DNA from: an uncultured Alphaproteobacteria bacterium | Lineage (GTDB): Bacteria > Pseudomonadota > Alphaproteobacteria > HIMB59 | Assembly (NCBI GenBank): GCA_902509695.1 | Contig: CABWYP010000002.1 | Location: 47,561 to 111,560 of the forward strand | DNA: 64,000 nucleotides | Reading direction: 5' to 3' | In this document: one piece after another, positions 7,681 to 15,555 of the stretch | Layout: every line of letters begins with the position of its first letter | How positions within the stretch are numbered: the stretch's first letter is position 1 | Notes under the pieces: model-generated | The model's input: the letters and a program-made list of their open reading frames with translations, nothing else | What the model was told of the DNA's origin: nothing | Databases searched by the model: none | Translations under genes and position numbers: made by a program

Positions 7681-8847
7681 TTAACGACCGTTATTAAGAG
7701 TAGTTGCGATAAGATCTTCCATTTCACTTAAAGAGGCATTTCTTGGATTTGTCGCAAATGCACTATCTTTTAGTGCCTTCTCAGCAAGTCCTGTCAAAGA
7801 TACATCCTTGACTCCAATCTCACTTAAACTTTTTGGAATATTAAATTGGTCCAAAAAATAACAAATAGATTTATAAAAATAATCGAAATTATTTTTTTTT
7901 AAGTTCATTGCTTCACTCATAATTGGAATTTTGTGACTTATAGCTTTTTCATTAAATTTTAGAACTGCAGGTAAGACAATTGCATTTGTTAATCCATGCT
8001 GTGTATCAAATTCGGCACCAACCATATGTGAAATCGCATGAACAAATCCTAGGCCTTTTAAAAATGAAATTCCTGCAAGACAAGAGCCTACCAGCATTTT
8101 TCCACGACTTGTAAAGTCATGTGGATTTTTGAATACAATAGGAAGATTGGGGTAAATTAATCTCAAAGCTTCAATTGCAGATCCATCACAAAGTGGATGA
8201 AAGTCATCTATAACGTATGCTTCAATAGCATGTACTAATGCATCAATGCCTGTCCAGGCAGTTAAATTTTTAGGCAAATCTAAAGTAAGTTCAGGATCTA
8301 AAATTACTTCGAATGGTTTTTGTTCAGGGTGTGCGATACACCACTTCATAAGGAGTTTGGTATCAGTTACCATAGCAGAACTTTCAGTTTCAGCTCCTGT
8401 ACCTGCAGTTGTTGGTATGCAAATCAAAGGTGGGAAAAGATTTTTGTTATTTATTAGTTGGGGTGTTTTCTCCCACTCAAAATCCCAAATATCATAATCA
8501 TTATTGGCAATCAATGAAATTGCTTTACCACCATCCATTCCACTACCGCCCCCGATTGCAATTACACCATCGTGGTTACCCTCTTGGTATTTTAATTTTC
8601 CTGATAGTATCTCTTTATCGCGAGGGTTAGGGGATATATTTGAAAAAAGTTTTGGTTCAAGATCGTTTTTTTTTAGATTAAGTAAAAGGTCTTTTATTAA
8701 TTTTAGACTAGCACTACCTTTATCAGTAACTATAAAAGGTCTTTTTATTTTTTTACTATGACATATTTGAGACAATTCTTTTATTCGTCCATGTCCGTAT
8801 CGGATAGACGTTGGAAATGACCAATTCTGATGAGAGTTATAATCCAT
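7681..8847 (-). CDS. Iron-containing alcohol dehydrogenase (group III Fe-ADH)
   Basis: This 388-residue NAD(P)-dependent oxidoreductase has the Fe-ADH cofactor motif GGGSGMDGGKA at 99-109, the loop PTTAGTGAE, and the metal-binding segments GIDALVHAIEAYV and GFVHAISHMVGAEFDTQHGLTNA with conserved Asp and His ligands. Family members oxidise or reduce small alcohols and aldehydes such as 1,3-propanediol, methanol, lactaldehyde or hydroxyacid-oxoacids; the substrate here is open. The glycerol-type transporter and Dha kinase a few kb away make a polyol role tempting but unproven, since an island and a tRNA lie between them. Length is normal for the family. Confidence 0.9.
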   Translation of the reverse strand: MDYNSHQNWSFPTSIRYGHGRIKELSQICHSKKIKRPFIVTDKGSASLKLIKDLLLNLKKNDLEPKLFSNISPNPRDKEILSGKLKYQEGNHDGVIAIGGGSGMDGGKAISLIANNDYDIWDFEWEKTPQLINNKNLFPPLICIPTTAGTGAETESSAMVTDTKLLMKWCIAHPEQKPFEVILDPELTLDLPKNLTAWTGIDALVHAIEAYVIDDFHPLCDGSAIEALRLIYPNLPIVFKNPHDFTSRGKMLVGSCLAGISFLKGLGFVHAISHMVGAEFDTQHGLTNAIVLPAVLKFNEKAISHKIPIMSEAMNLKKNNFDYFYKSICYFLDQFNIPKSLSEIGVKDVSLTGLAEKALKDSAFATNPRNASLSEMEDLIATTLNNGR

Positions 8848-8979
8848 ATAATTTATTAATACATTGTAAGCAGGTTTGTCGTTATTTTAAATTAAGAAAA
8901 TATGTTGATTTTATTGAATTATTTGTGTTTTTTGAAATTTATTACATTTTTCATCTAAAATCATGTAATATAGGTACAA

Positions 8980-9165
8980 ATGAGTATGGAAAACGCACAA
9001 ACTATATCTTGCGCTAAATGTGACTTAACTGTCTCCTCTGTTTGCTCTAGATGCAATAAAGAGGTTGAGGTTTCTCAATTAGCTGACGGGTGTGTCGTTC
9101 AGATTACAAAGTGTGCTGAATGTACAAATACACCTGTTATTAAAGATGTTTGTCTTGAAAAATAA
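8980..9165 (+). CDS. Small cysteine-rich (zinc-ribbon-like) protein
   Basis: The 61-residue product contains CAKC (residues 11-14), CSRC (22-25) and CAEC (45-48) plus a final VCLEK. Four or more CxxC-type pairs in so short a chain indicate a zinc-ribbon or rubredoxin-like fold. An in-frame ATG two codons later could also be the start. No enzyme domain is present. It opens a run of tiny genes (8980-11394) with little similarity to known families; role unknown. Confidence 0.55.
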   Translation: MSMENAQTISCAKCDLTVSSVCSRCNKEVEVSQLADGCVVQITKCAECTNTPVIKDVCLEK

Positions 9166-9242
9166 CTTTTTCAAGCAATAAACAAATTTTTAAAATAATT
9201 TTTTCGCTAGTTTATAACTGCTGAGTTAGCTATCATTAGCTC

Positions 9243-9452
9243 ATGTGGGCATTCATCTTATTTTGCATCTCTCTAGCTATTACTATTTTCGTATATATAA
9301 AAAGAAATAAAATTTATGACAGCAATGAGGTTTTAAATAATTCTCAACTAGCTGAATATGACAAACTAGACAAAATATTTTTAGTTATGTTTTGTATTAC
9401 GTTATTCCTTGTAGGTATTTCAGCATATGTATTGGGGTGGTTTGATTTTTGA
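9243..9452 (+). CDS. Small two-helix membrane protein
   Basis: A 69-residue protein with a membrane segment at residues 2-18 (AFILFCISLAITIFVYI), a charged middle (KRNKIYDSNEVLNNSQLAEYDKLDK) and a second membrane segment at 47-66. No family recognised. Its TGA overlaps the TTG start of the next gene, which implies the two are expressed together. Confidence 0.5.
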   Translation: MWAFILFCISLAITIFVYIKRNKIYDSNEVLNNSQLAEYDKLDKIFLVMFCITLFLVGISAYVLGWFDF

Positions 9453-9736
9453 TAATATTTAAAACAAAAAAAGAGGCTAAAGAAAGATTACAAAAAGAAA
9501 CTATTAGACCCCCACATCTTCTACGATTAAAAGGCTATGGATCCCTGGATTACAATTGCTCTTGCGGTGAAATACATAATATAAAAGAAAAACATGTAAG
9601 TTGTAAGAGCTCTGCAAAACCATTTAAAGCATTATTGAGATGTGAAAATAATTTTATCACTATGATTAAAATTGAGGGTTTCTTTAAAAAAAAATTAATA
9701 TCTGAATATGGTTTTGATAGTAAAATAATGGATTAG
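9449..9736 (+). CDS. Small soluble Cys-containing protein, unknown function
   Basis: The 95-residue product begins with TTG at 9449, overlapping the stop of the membrane protein before it. It is basic, with CSCGEIH at about 38-44, another cysteine in VSCKSS and one in LLRCEN, a spacing that could hold a zinc ion. No known domain is seen. Translational coupling with the small membrane protein suggests a joint function. Start choice is the main uncertainty because no ATG is near. Confidence 0.45.
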   Translation: MIIFKTKKEAKERLQKETIRPPHLLRLKGYGSLDYNCSCGEIHNIKEKHVSCKSSAKPFKALLRCENNFITMIKIEGFFKKKLISEYGFDSKIMD

Positions 9737-9739
9737 TAA

Positions 9740-10099
9740 TTATTTTTGAACACAGGAATAATTAACCCCTTTTTTAGAGTATTGATAAAGATATCCTAGG
9801 CTATCATTAATTTCAAAAAAAACTGCATTATTAATATCAGAGTATCCCTTTGATCCAATTTTTAAATCAAAATTATCATCGCTAATTATTTCAAAATGCA
9901 TTTCTAGTTCTTGTTTATCCCATTCAAATTTTTTTAATAAATCTTTTTTAGTATTAATGTTTATTGTAGTAGGAGAGGTATCTCTAATCAAAGATTTATT
10001 TGTGACATCATCATATTCTTTCAAACAAGTAAGATCAGATACACTTGATGCGTATATTGGAGAAAAGAATAAAAATATAATTATTAAATATCTATTCAT
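9740..10099 (-). CDS. Exported small protein with two cysteines, unknown function
   Basis: The N-terminus MNRYLIIIFLFFSPIYA is a typical cleavable signal peptide with an AxA-like end at residue 17-18. The mature part, about 100 residues, has one cysteine near the start (LTCLKEY) and one near the end (YSCVQK), suitable for a disulfide, and the ILE/LYS-rich beta-type composition of a small periplasmic domain. No family recognised. It faces the preceding gene tail to tail with three bases between stops. Confidence 0.5.
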   Translation of the reverse strand: MNRYLIIIFLFFSPIYASSVSDLTCLKEYDDVTNKSLIRDTSPTTININTKKDLLKKFEWDKQELEMHFEIISDDNFDLKIGSKGYSDINNAVFFEINDSLGYLYQYSKKGVNYSCVQK

Positions 10100-10136
10100 G
10101 GACTGAGAAAATTTACTATAATCATATAATAAATAA

Positions 10137-10334
10137 ATGTTAGATAGTTTTTTTCAAATATCATTAGGAACTCATATTTTTATTAATTTGTGGGGTATTC
10201 CATTATATTTATTACTTGTTTTTTTGGTTAATAAAAAAAAAATAAACCTTAATAAAAGGATCAAAAATAAACAAACTCTTTTTTTTTATTGCATGATTAT
10301 TGTTATATTTGGATATGTGATGATTTTAGAATAA
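10137..10334 (+). CDS. Small two-helix membrane protein
   Basis: The predicted 65-residue product has membrane segments at about 12-30 and 46-63 separated by a strongly basic loop (NKKKINLNKRIKNKQT), placing that loop in the cytoplasm by the positive-inside rule. No homologous family is recognised. Another small membrane protein follows 18 bases later, so the two may form one unit. Confidence 0.4.
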   Translation: MLDSFFQISLGTHIFINLWGIPLYLLLVFLVNKKKINLNKRIKNKQTLFFYCMIIVIFGYVMILE

Positions 10335-10352
10335 AATTCAATTTAGTTAATT

Positions 10353-10571
10353 ATGTCTTTAGCATTTATTATTACTTTTATAGTTATATTATTGATTTCA
10401 ATTTTAGTAGGAAATTATATAGCTATTGATAGTAATAACTTAAGTAAATCAAAGAAAATTTATTATAAGATAATTTCAATTTTGAGTGTTTTTGTATTTC
10501 TAGGAAGCTTCATATTTTTTTTATTTCTAGTCAATAATGGACAGTTTGGTTCTGGAATCAAAATTATTTAA
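10353..10571 (+). CDS. Small two-helix membrane protein
   Basis: A 72-residue product with membrane segments at about 3-24 and 42-63 joined by a polar loop (DSNNLSKSKKIYYK), ending NNGQFGSGIKII. Size, spacing and topology resemble the gene just before it, though the sequences are not obviously related. Function unknown. Confidence 0.4.
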   Translation: MSLAFIITFIVILLISILVGNYIAIDSNNLSKSKKIYYKIISILSVFVFLGSFIFFLFLVNNGQFGSGIKII

Positions 10572-10615
10572 ATTTAAAGTAGTTATGCTAATTAAATAGA
10601 ATAGGTGGCTTAATC

Positions 10616-10816
10616 ATGAAAATATTAAAAATATTTGAAAAAACTGAAATTTTACTCGTCGATCTTGAAGTAAATTTGGGTAAAGAAAAGAGAAGTGCTC
10701 CTACATTATGTGTTAAATATAATGATAAAATTATACCATTGAATACGGCACATGACGGTAGACCCATCTTAATGAATGAGGAAAACGCTCTCCCTGATTT
10801 TAAAAAAAGTCCTTAA
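10616..10816 (+). CDS. Small soluble protein, unknown function
   Basis: The 66-residue product is soluble and reads as alternating beta strands (ILLVDLEVNLG, APTLCVKYNDKIIPL) with one cysteine. A GGTGG stretch about ten bases before the ATG may serve as ribosome binding site. No family recognised. It is followed by 125 AT-rich bases carrying an inverted repeat. Confidence 0.4.
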   Translation: MKILKIFEKTEILLVDLEVNLGKEKRSAPTLCVKYNDKIIPLNTAHDGRPILMNEENALPDFKKSP

Positions 10817-10869
10817 AAATTTATATTTTTTTTAAAATTATATAAATTGAAATTCATTTCATAAAACAC

Positions 10870-10888
10870 TTCTAATTAATAATTAGAA
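10870..10888. repeat. Perfect inverted repeat in the gap before the DUF2805-like gene
   Basis: Arms TTCTAATT and AATTAGAA (8 bases each) are separated by AAT. No T-run follows closely, so it is not a standard terminator on either strand. It lies 54 bases before the start of the next gene and could be a protein-binding site, or simply chance in such AT-rich DNA. Confidence 0.35.
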
Positions 10889-10941
10889 ACACAAACTTTT
10901 CATCTATAGACATAATATTAAATCTATAATAATTTTTTTTT

Positions 10942-11151
10942 ATGTCTGATGTCTATACTTTGATGAAATACTTAACCCCGTATGAGTTAGACCACATTAA
11001 ATTTTTAGCTCACAATGATCATATTCCATTTAGGGAAATAAATGCACATTACAAAATAGATGAAGAAGACGTTAGAAATTTAATGAGATTCTTATTGAAC
11101 GATCAAGACTATTTAAACTGGAAAAAGATTTACATCAAAAATCAAAATTAG
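10942..11151 (+). CDS. DUF2805/TIGR03643-like small protein
   Basis: The 69-residue product reads LTPYELDHIKFLAHNDHIPF, then a second helix containing EEDVRNLMRFLL and NWKKIY. This follows the TIGR03643 plan (E.D.II..AWED.TPF..I...FG..E..V..LMR..L....F..WR), though several signature residues differ. Members are small helical proteins of unknown function, common in marine and cyanobacterial genomes and sometimes near photolyase genes. No partner gene is apparent here. Confidence 0.5.
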   Translation: MSDVYTLMKYLTPYELDHIKFLAHNDHIPFREINAHYKIDEEDVRNLMRFLLNDQDYLNWKKIYIKNQN

Positions 11152-11178
11152 TAATTTAATATCTTTTGTAAATTAAAA

Positions 11179-11394
11179 TTATCTTAACTTATTATCATCT
11201 TTATAAAATCTAGGGTCATAGTCATTCAAAACAACATCTTTTATTGACAAAGAAGGTTCTGAAAAATCACAACCTTTTGTAAGTTTTTCAAATGGTGTAT
11301 CCACTAATATTTTTTTTGCCTCTTCAGCTGACCTTGCTTCAATTTCTACATTAAAATCATATGATTTACTTAACTTTATAATAAAATTTTTCAT
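11179..11394 (-). CDS. Small protein with a VEIEARSAEEA motif, unknown function
   Basis: The 71-residue chain starts MKNFIIKLSKSYDFNVEIEA then RSAEEAKKIL, the strand-helix pattern of small DpnD/PcfM-like proteins (F.V.IEA.S.EEA), a family often carried by plasmids and mobile DNA. The assignment is weak. A CAAAATCCTTTC stretch before the start gives a GAAAGGAT-type ribosome binding site on the minus strand. It closes the patch of tiny genes; 195 AT-rich bases without a gene follow. Confidence 0.45.
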   Translation of the reverse strand: MKNFIIKLSKSYDFNVEIEARSAEEAKKILVDTPFEKLTKGCDFSEPSLSIKDVVLNDYDPRFYKDDNKLR

Positions 11395-11462
11395 ACAAAA
11401 TCCTTTCTATTTATCTATATAAATTTATTTTTCTTTTAGGGGATTCCATAATAAATAATTTT

Positions 11463-11490
11463 TTTGGTATATTGTATTACACATACCAAA
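11463..11490. repeat. Inverted repeat TTTGGTAT-N12-ATACCAAA
   Basis: Perfect 8-base arms lie 12 bases apart in the gene-free stretch 11395-11589, which separates the patch of small genes from the core genes that follow. It lies about 70 bases upstream (minus strand) of the small gene ending at 11394's start. The spacing suits a dimeric regulator's operator; a transcript hairpin is also possible. Nothing else is visible in the stretch apart from A/T runs. Confidence 0.35.
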
Positions 11491-11589
11491 TAATCTTTAA
11501 TTGTTATTGATATTTAATTATTTCTAAATAATTATTTTTTTAAAATGACTTAAAAAATAATTTGTATGCGACATTAAATTATTAAGATT

Positions 11590-12570
11590 TTAAAGCTGAA
11601 CTCTTAATTCGCTAAAATGTTTAGCTAGTTTCTTTCCAGAAAGCCATGCATCTTGCATGCTAGGGCCATGACACCAATCCCCCAATGCATAAAGACGATG
11701 ATCTATAGACTCTATAAAATTTTTACTATCTAACTCATTTAAACTCTTTTTTGCATAGGCATATTTCCATCTATGAGATTTTTTGAATACAGCTTTAGCA
11801 TCTGATTGAAAAGTTTTCTTTAATTGATCTATTACATAATCTTCCAAGACGTAATTTTCAATATTGTAGTATTCTTTTGTCCATTCAGCTCGCATATTTA
11901 CAACCCAACATTCATCGCTGAAAAACTCATGTTTAAAGTTTTGATTCATTAAAAAGCTAATTTCAGGTGTCATATGATATCCAAATTGAAATGGAGAACC
12001 CAACCTCTTGTCTAAGGCCACCATGATAGTCCAAATTGAGTCAAAATTAGGTACAGATAAGACGTCAAAGTCTATAAATTTATTTAATAAATTTTTTGAT
12101 TGCTCAAAAGGTATGCAACAAAATATAAAATCAAATGGACCATATTCTTGATCCTCAGTATGTAAATAATATTCTTGATTTATTGTTTCTATTTTGTTGA
12201 TCTGAGTTGATAGGTTAGTGGGATATCGAAGGTATTTATGAAACTCAAGAGGAATAGATTCCATACCATTTTGCCCAACAATAATTTGTTTTTTTTCAAT
12301 AGGTAATTGATTTTGAATATTGGCACAAAACTCGCCATTAAGAATTTTCGTTGCATTTATTTTATGCAAAAATTCGTTAAATCCTATTATTCCATTATCT
12401 TCCTTTAAATAATGAGCTCCATGGTCAAAGATGTAATTCTCATGTCTTCTAGTACTTATTCTCCCCCCTGGCCTCCAAGATTTTTCAAAGAATGTGATGT
12501 CAAGTGTTGGTAGGTGATAAGCTAATGATAGAGCACTAAGCCCAGTGCCAATAACTGCAATTTTCTTCAA
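11590..12570 (-). CDS. FAD/NAD(P)-dependent amine oxidase-like oxidoreductase (renalase-type, COG3380)
   Basis: The chain opens with the FAD-binding Rossmann motif VIGTGLSALSLAYHL (GxGxxS/A at 8-13), followed by FFEKSWRPGGRISTRR, the GGR-T/S signature of the amine oxidase and renalase families, and FDHGAHYL. The C-terminus has the second FAD motif LYALGDWCHGPSMQDAW. The 326-residue size fits COG3380 predicted oxidoreductases. The natural substrate is unknown. The gene ends a minus-strand run with psiE and ung upstream, separated by only six bases from psiE. Confidence 0.8.
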   Translation of the reverse strand: MKKIAVIGTGLSALSLAYHLPTLDITFFEKSWRPGGRISTRRHENYIFDHGAHYLKEDNGIIGFNEFLHKINATKILNGEFCANIQNQLPIEKKQIIVGQNGMESIPLEFHKYLRYPTNLSTQINKIETINQEYYLHTEDQEYGPFDFIFCCIPFEQSKNLLNKFIDFDVLSVPNFDSIWTIMVALDKRLGSPFQFGYHMTPEISFLMNQNFKHEFFSDECWVVNMRAEWTKEYYNIENYVLEDYVIDQLKKTFQSDAKAVFKKSHRWKYAYAKKSLNELDSKNFIESIDHRLYALGDWCHGPSMQDAWLSGKKLAKHFSELRVQL

Positions 12571-12576
12571 CTTGTT

Positions 12577-12993
12577 TTATTTTTTCTTTATTTTAGGTTG
12601 AATCTCATCAACATCTTCTATGGGACGAAGAACAGGGACGTATCGAAGACGAAGAATAATAACTGCCAATGCTACTAATACTATTGCACCTGCCTCGTAT
12701 AATAAAAGCTCAGGATTGGAATCTTTCCCTTGAAGAATAATTAAGCGAGATAGAGCTGTTATTGCTATAAAGAGCGGGTATGTCATTCTTACTCTATTTG
12801 AAACGTAGTAAACTCTTACCATGCCAATAACTTCAACATAGATAAAAAGTAATAATAAATCAGCTAATTCTACATAACGATCATCGATCATTTTGAGTAT
12901 TTCAAAAATTATGGCTGTGATTGTCGAAGCTAGAATGACAAAAATAACTGCTTTTTCAATAAACCCCACAAAATTTTCGACATTACTTTTCAT
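12577..12993 (-). CDS. PsiE-family (phosphate-starvation-inducible) membrane protein
   Basis: Four membrane segments (about residues 12-33, 46-66, 72-90 and 107-126 counted from the chosen start) and the conserved stretch LADLLLLFIYVEVIGM-RVYY plus YPLFIAITALSRLIIL are typical of PsiE proteins. I chose the ATG at 12993, which overlaps the ung stop (TAATG), over a GTG two codons earlier. The family is induced by phosphate starvation in enteric bacteria but its molecular role is unknown. The C-terminal tail is highly charged. Confidence 0.8.
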   Translation of the reverse strand: MKSNVENFVGFIEKAVIFVILASTITAIIFEILKMIDDRYVELADLLLLFIYVEVIGMVRVYYVSNRVRMTYPLFIAITALSRLIILQGKDSNPELLLYEAGAIVLVALAVIILRLRYVPVLRPIEDVDEIQPKIKKK

Positions 12994-13670
12994 TACCACA
13001 TTACCATATCAATTTGTTTTGATTGAAGGAAGGCATTTGTCTTGGAAAAAGGTTTACTCCCAAAAAAACCGCGATGTGCCGATAAAGGCGAGGGATGGGG
13101 AGCTGTAAGAATCAAATGTTTTTCCGAATCTATTAATTTGATTTTTGACTGTGCGTATGATCCCCAAAGTATAAAGACAATATTTTTTAGTTCATTATTG
13201 ATAAGAGATATCACTTTGTCAGTAAATTCTAGCCAACCATAATTTTGATGGGAGAGGGGCTTTGATTGTTCGACTGTAAGAGACGAGTTCAATAAAAAAA
13301 CACCTTGTCTTGCCCAATTCTCTAAATTTCCATTTTGAAAATCAATTTCCTTTCCAATATCGCTCTTTAGCTCTTTAAATATATTGACAAGTGATGGTGG
13401 AGGTTTAACTGACGATGGCACTGAAAAACAAAGACCATGAGCTTGGTTTGGCCCGTGGTAGGGATCTTGACCTAAGATCACTACTTTAACCTCATTGAAG
13501 GGCGTTAAATTAAATGCATTAAAAATTTTGTTGCCCATAGGGTAAAAAGTTATGTTATTTTTTTTAAGATTTAAAAGTTTTTCCTTTAAATCAATCATAT
13601 AGTTCTTTTGAAACTCGCTCTTAAGATGTTGAAGCCAAGTTGAATGAAGTTGAATGGTAGATTTATCCAC
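12993..13670 (-). CDS. ung: Uracil-DNA glycosylase, family 1
   Basis: Removes uracil from DNA to begin base excision repair. The water-activating motif GQDPYHGPNQAHGLCFSV begins at residue 67 with catalytic Asp69, and the DNA-intercalating/His motif HPSPLSAHRGFFG is near 192. The length of 225 is normal. The downstream psiE start overlaps its stop, giving a three-gene minus-strand unit. Confidence 0.95.
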   Translation of the reverse strand: MDKSTIQLHSTWLQHLKSEFQKNYMIDLKEKLLNLKKNNITFYPMGNKIFNAFNLTPFNEVKVVILGQDPYHGPNQAHGLCFSVPSSVKPPPSLVNIFKELKSDIGKEIDFQNGNLENWARQGVFLLNSSLTVEQSKPLSHQNYGWLEFTDKVISLINNELKNIVFILWGSYAQSKIKLIDSEKHLILTAPHPSPLSAHRGFFGSKPFSKTNAFLQSKQIDMVMW

Positions 13671-13681
13671 TCTGTGAATTC

Positions 13682-13927
13682 TTAATTGATAGTTGCGTCT
13701 TTGCTACGACCGTATTTTTCTAACTTATAAATAATTTTTTCTTTTAATTCATGATTTTCTTCTAAAGCCATTACTAAGGCTTGAGTATAAAAAAAACATG
13801 CTGCTTCAATGTCTGCTTTATCTTCAAAGTAATTTGCTGCCTCATAGTAAAGAGCACAAACTTTATCCATTTGCTTCTTTTGATAAGCTTCAGAAATATC
13901 TAGATCTAATTGTGAAAATTCATTCAT
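13682..13927 (-). CDS. Small TPR-like helical protein
   Basis: I take the ATG at 13927 (81 residues); a TTG three codons earlier is also open. The chain is almost wholly helical, with AYQKKQMDKVCALYYEAANYF and DIEAACFFYTQALVMALEENH forming two tetratricopeptide-like hairpins (A..Y....A pattern). A basic tail follows. It lies 11 bases before ung on the same strand. Such small TPR proteins are scaffolds in other contexts; no specific partner is indicated. Confidence 0.55.
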   Translation of the reverse strand: MNEFSQLDLDISEAYQKKQMDKVCALYYEAANYFEDKADIEAACFFYTQALVMALEENHELKEKIIYKLEKYGRSKDATIN

Positions 13928-13988
13928 TAATTTCAAATTAACACATTTGCTCTAAAGACCAAGAGCAAAATATAAGTGTCTAAAATTA

Positions 13989-14750
13989 CTAAAAATTATC
14001 CTTTGCAGAGCGCATTTTAGCAAACACCTCTATAGGATCTTGAGATTTATAATACTCAAAAAAATGTTCTGAGTCACATCTAAGAAAAGGATTGCTTAAA
14101 AGTTGCTCCTCTAAGATTGTAGGTAAAGTAGGTCTGTGCTCTTTATCTTGACGTGAGGCCCATTTTGAAAGTTTTAAAAGGTGTTCATTATTAGGGTCAA
14201 TGCTCAAAGCAAATTTAATATTAGCAAGAGTGTATTCGTGACCACAGTAAATAGTTGTATTTTTTGGCAATGATTTAATTTTAGATAGGCTTTCCCAAAA
14301 CATTTGGGGCGTTCCTTCAAACATTCTCCCACATCCTGCATTGAATAGAGTATCGCCTGAAAACAAAATATTATGTTTTGGCATAAAATAATTTACGTGC
14401 TGAAGTGTATGACCAGGGGTATGTAATAAACGATATTCTTGTCCAAGTATTTTAAAGTTTTCATCTTGATTTAAAATTTTATCTGGGGTGGGAATTTGAC
14501 TATCTTGACCATAACCAACGATTATTGAATTAAATTCTTTTTTTATTTCTTCTACAGCTGCAACATGGTCATCATGATGGTGAGTTAAAAGAATATGAGA
14601 GGCTTCACAGTCATTAAGTTCTAATATTTTTAGACACATTTCAAAATCACAAGGGTCTACCAAAACCCCCTTAGTGCCATGAGGATCTTTAATTAAATAT
14701 CCATAATTATCATCCCATTGGGGGAAAAGATAAATATTTGGTCTTTTCAT
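13989..14750 (-). CDS. gloB: Hydroxyacylglutathione hydrolase (glyoxalase II)
   Basis: Hydrolyses S-lactoylglutathione to lactate and glutathione. The metallo-beta-lactamase metal motif THHHDDH is at 56-62, further ligands are in HTPGHTLQHVNYF and FSGDTLFNAGCGR, and the family's C-terminal glutathione-binding part includes YCGHEYTLANIKFA. Length 253 is typical. A methyltransferase gene is divergent, 39 bases away, a pairing often seen in alphaproteobacteria. Confidence 0.93.
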   Translation of the reverse strand: MKRPNIYLFPQWDDNYGYLIKDPHGTKGVLVDPCDFEMCLKILELNDCEASHILLTHHHDDHVAAVEEIKKEFNSIIVGYGQDSQIPTPDKILNQDENFKILGQEYRLLHTPGHTLQHVNYFMPKHNILFSGDTLFNAGCGRMFEGTPQMFWESLSKIKSLPKNTTIYCGHEYTLANIKFALSIDPNNEHLLKLSKWASRQDKEHRPTLPTILEEQLLSNPFLRCDSEHFFEYYKSQDPIEVFAKMRSAKDNF

Positions 14751-14789
14751 GTTGTTGGAATGTTAAGTAAATCTAGATAAAATACAACT

Positions 14790-15497
14790 ATGGATATTAA
14801 CGCATCGGATATTTTTACTTTTTATGAATCTAAACTTGGGAGAATGGTAAAAAGAACAATTCGACAAAAAATAATGTCTTATTTAAACTTTACAGATAGT
14901 AATAAAATTTATGGATATGGTTATACAAGTCCCCATTTGTCTTTTATAAAAAAATATTATCCAAAATTTGAAGTCGCGGAGCTTAGACCAGATTTTTTAA
15001 ATGGTGCTTTAGATGAAAAGTATGAGTTTCCAGAAAAAATTATTCATGAGTATTTTATTCCAATAGAGCCTAGTACAGTAGATGTAGTAATATGTTCACA
15101 TTTATTGGAATTTGTCGAAAAACCTCTTAGCAGTATTGAGGAGATATGGAGAATATTAAAACCAAATGGTTATTTAATTGCCATTCTTCCAAGAAGATCT
15201 GGGCTTTGGCAAAGATATGATAATAATCCCTTTGGATATGGTAGATCATATTCCTCAAGGCAGTTTAAGAATTTAGTTCAGGATTTTTTTGTAATAGATA
15301 AGAAAAATTACTTTTTACATTTTCCTCCATGGAAAAATTACATCAACTATAAAATATATAAATCATTAGAAAATATAGGAGAGAATATTTTTCCATACAT
15401 GGGCGGATTAATGATTTGTGTTTGTAAAAAAATAATTTATGCAAAAAACTCTAAAAAACAAAATAAAATCCCTATAAAAAATATAGTTGCAACATAA
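14790..15497 (+). CDS. SAM-dependent methyltransferase (class I, gloB-adjacent type)
   Basis: The N-terminus (FYESKLGRMVKRTIRQKI) matches the conserved start of the methyltransferase commonly encoded opposite gloB in alphaproteobacteria. A degenerate SAM-binding loop is seen at YGYGYTSPHLSF instead of the usual GxGxG, followed by VDVVICSHLLEFVEKPLSSIEEIWRILKPNGYLIAILPRR, the standard post-motif strand and helix of Methyltransf_11. The substrate is unknown. A basic extension follows residue 215. Confidence 0.75.
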   Translation: MDINASDIFTFYESKLGRMVKRTIRQKIMSYLNFTDSNKIYGYGYTSPHLSFIKKYYPKFEVAELRPDFLNGALDEKYEFPEKIIHEYFIPIEPSTVDVVICSHLLEFVEKPLSSIEEIWRILKPNGYLIAILPRRSGLWQRYDNNPFGYGRSYSSRQFKNLVQDFFVIDKKNYFLHFPPWKNYINYKIYKSLENIGENIFPYMGGLMICVCKKIIYAKNSKKQNKIPIKNIVAT

Positions 15498-15555
15498 TCA
15501 AACCAATATTTAATAAATAAATTTAAATAATTCTGTAAAAATATAAATTAAAATC

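Noticed and set aside
8246-8761. Several plus-strand frames of 73-85 codons
   Set aside because: They lie wholly inside the iron-type alcohol dehydrogenase on the other strand, have no ribosome sites or recognisable domains and overlap one another.
8811-9017. Plus-strand frame of 68 codons
   Set aside because: It starts within the alcohol dehydrogenase 5' end and overlaps the cysteine-rich gene in another frame; composition is that of AT-rich noncoding DNA.
12893-13242. Two plus-strand frames of 66-71 codons
   Set aside because: They mirror psiE and ung, whose identities are secure.
14790-15497. Ubiquinone/menaquinone methyltransferase (UbiE-like) call
   Set aside because: The SAM loop is degenerate and the N-terminal pattern matches the gloB-adjacent methyltransferase family rather than UbiE.
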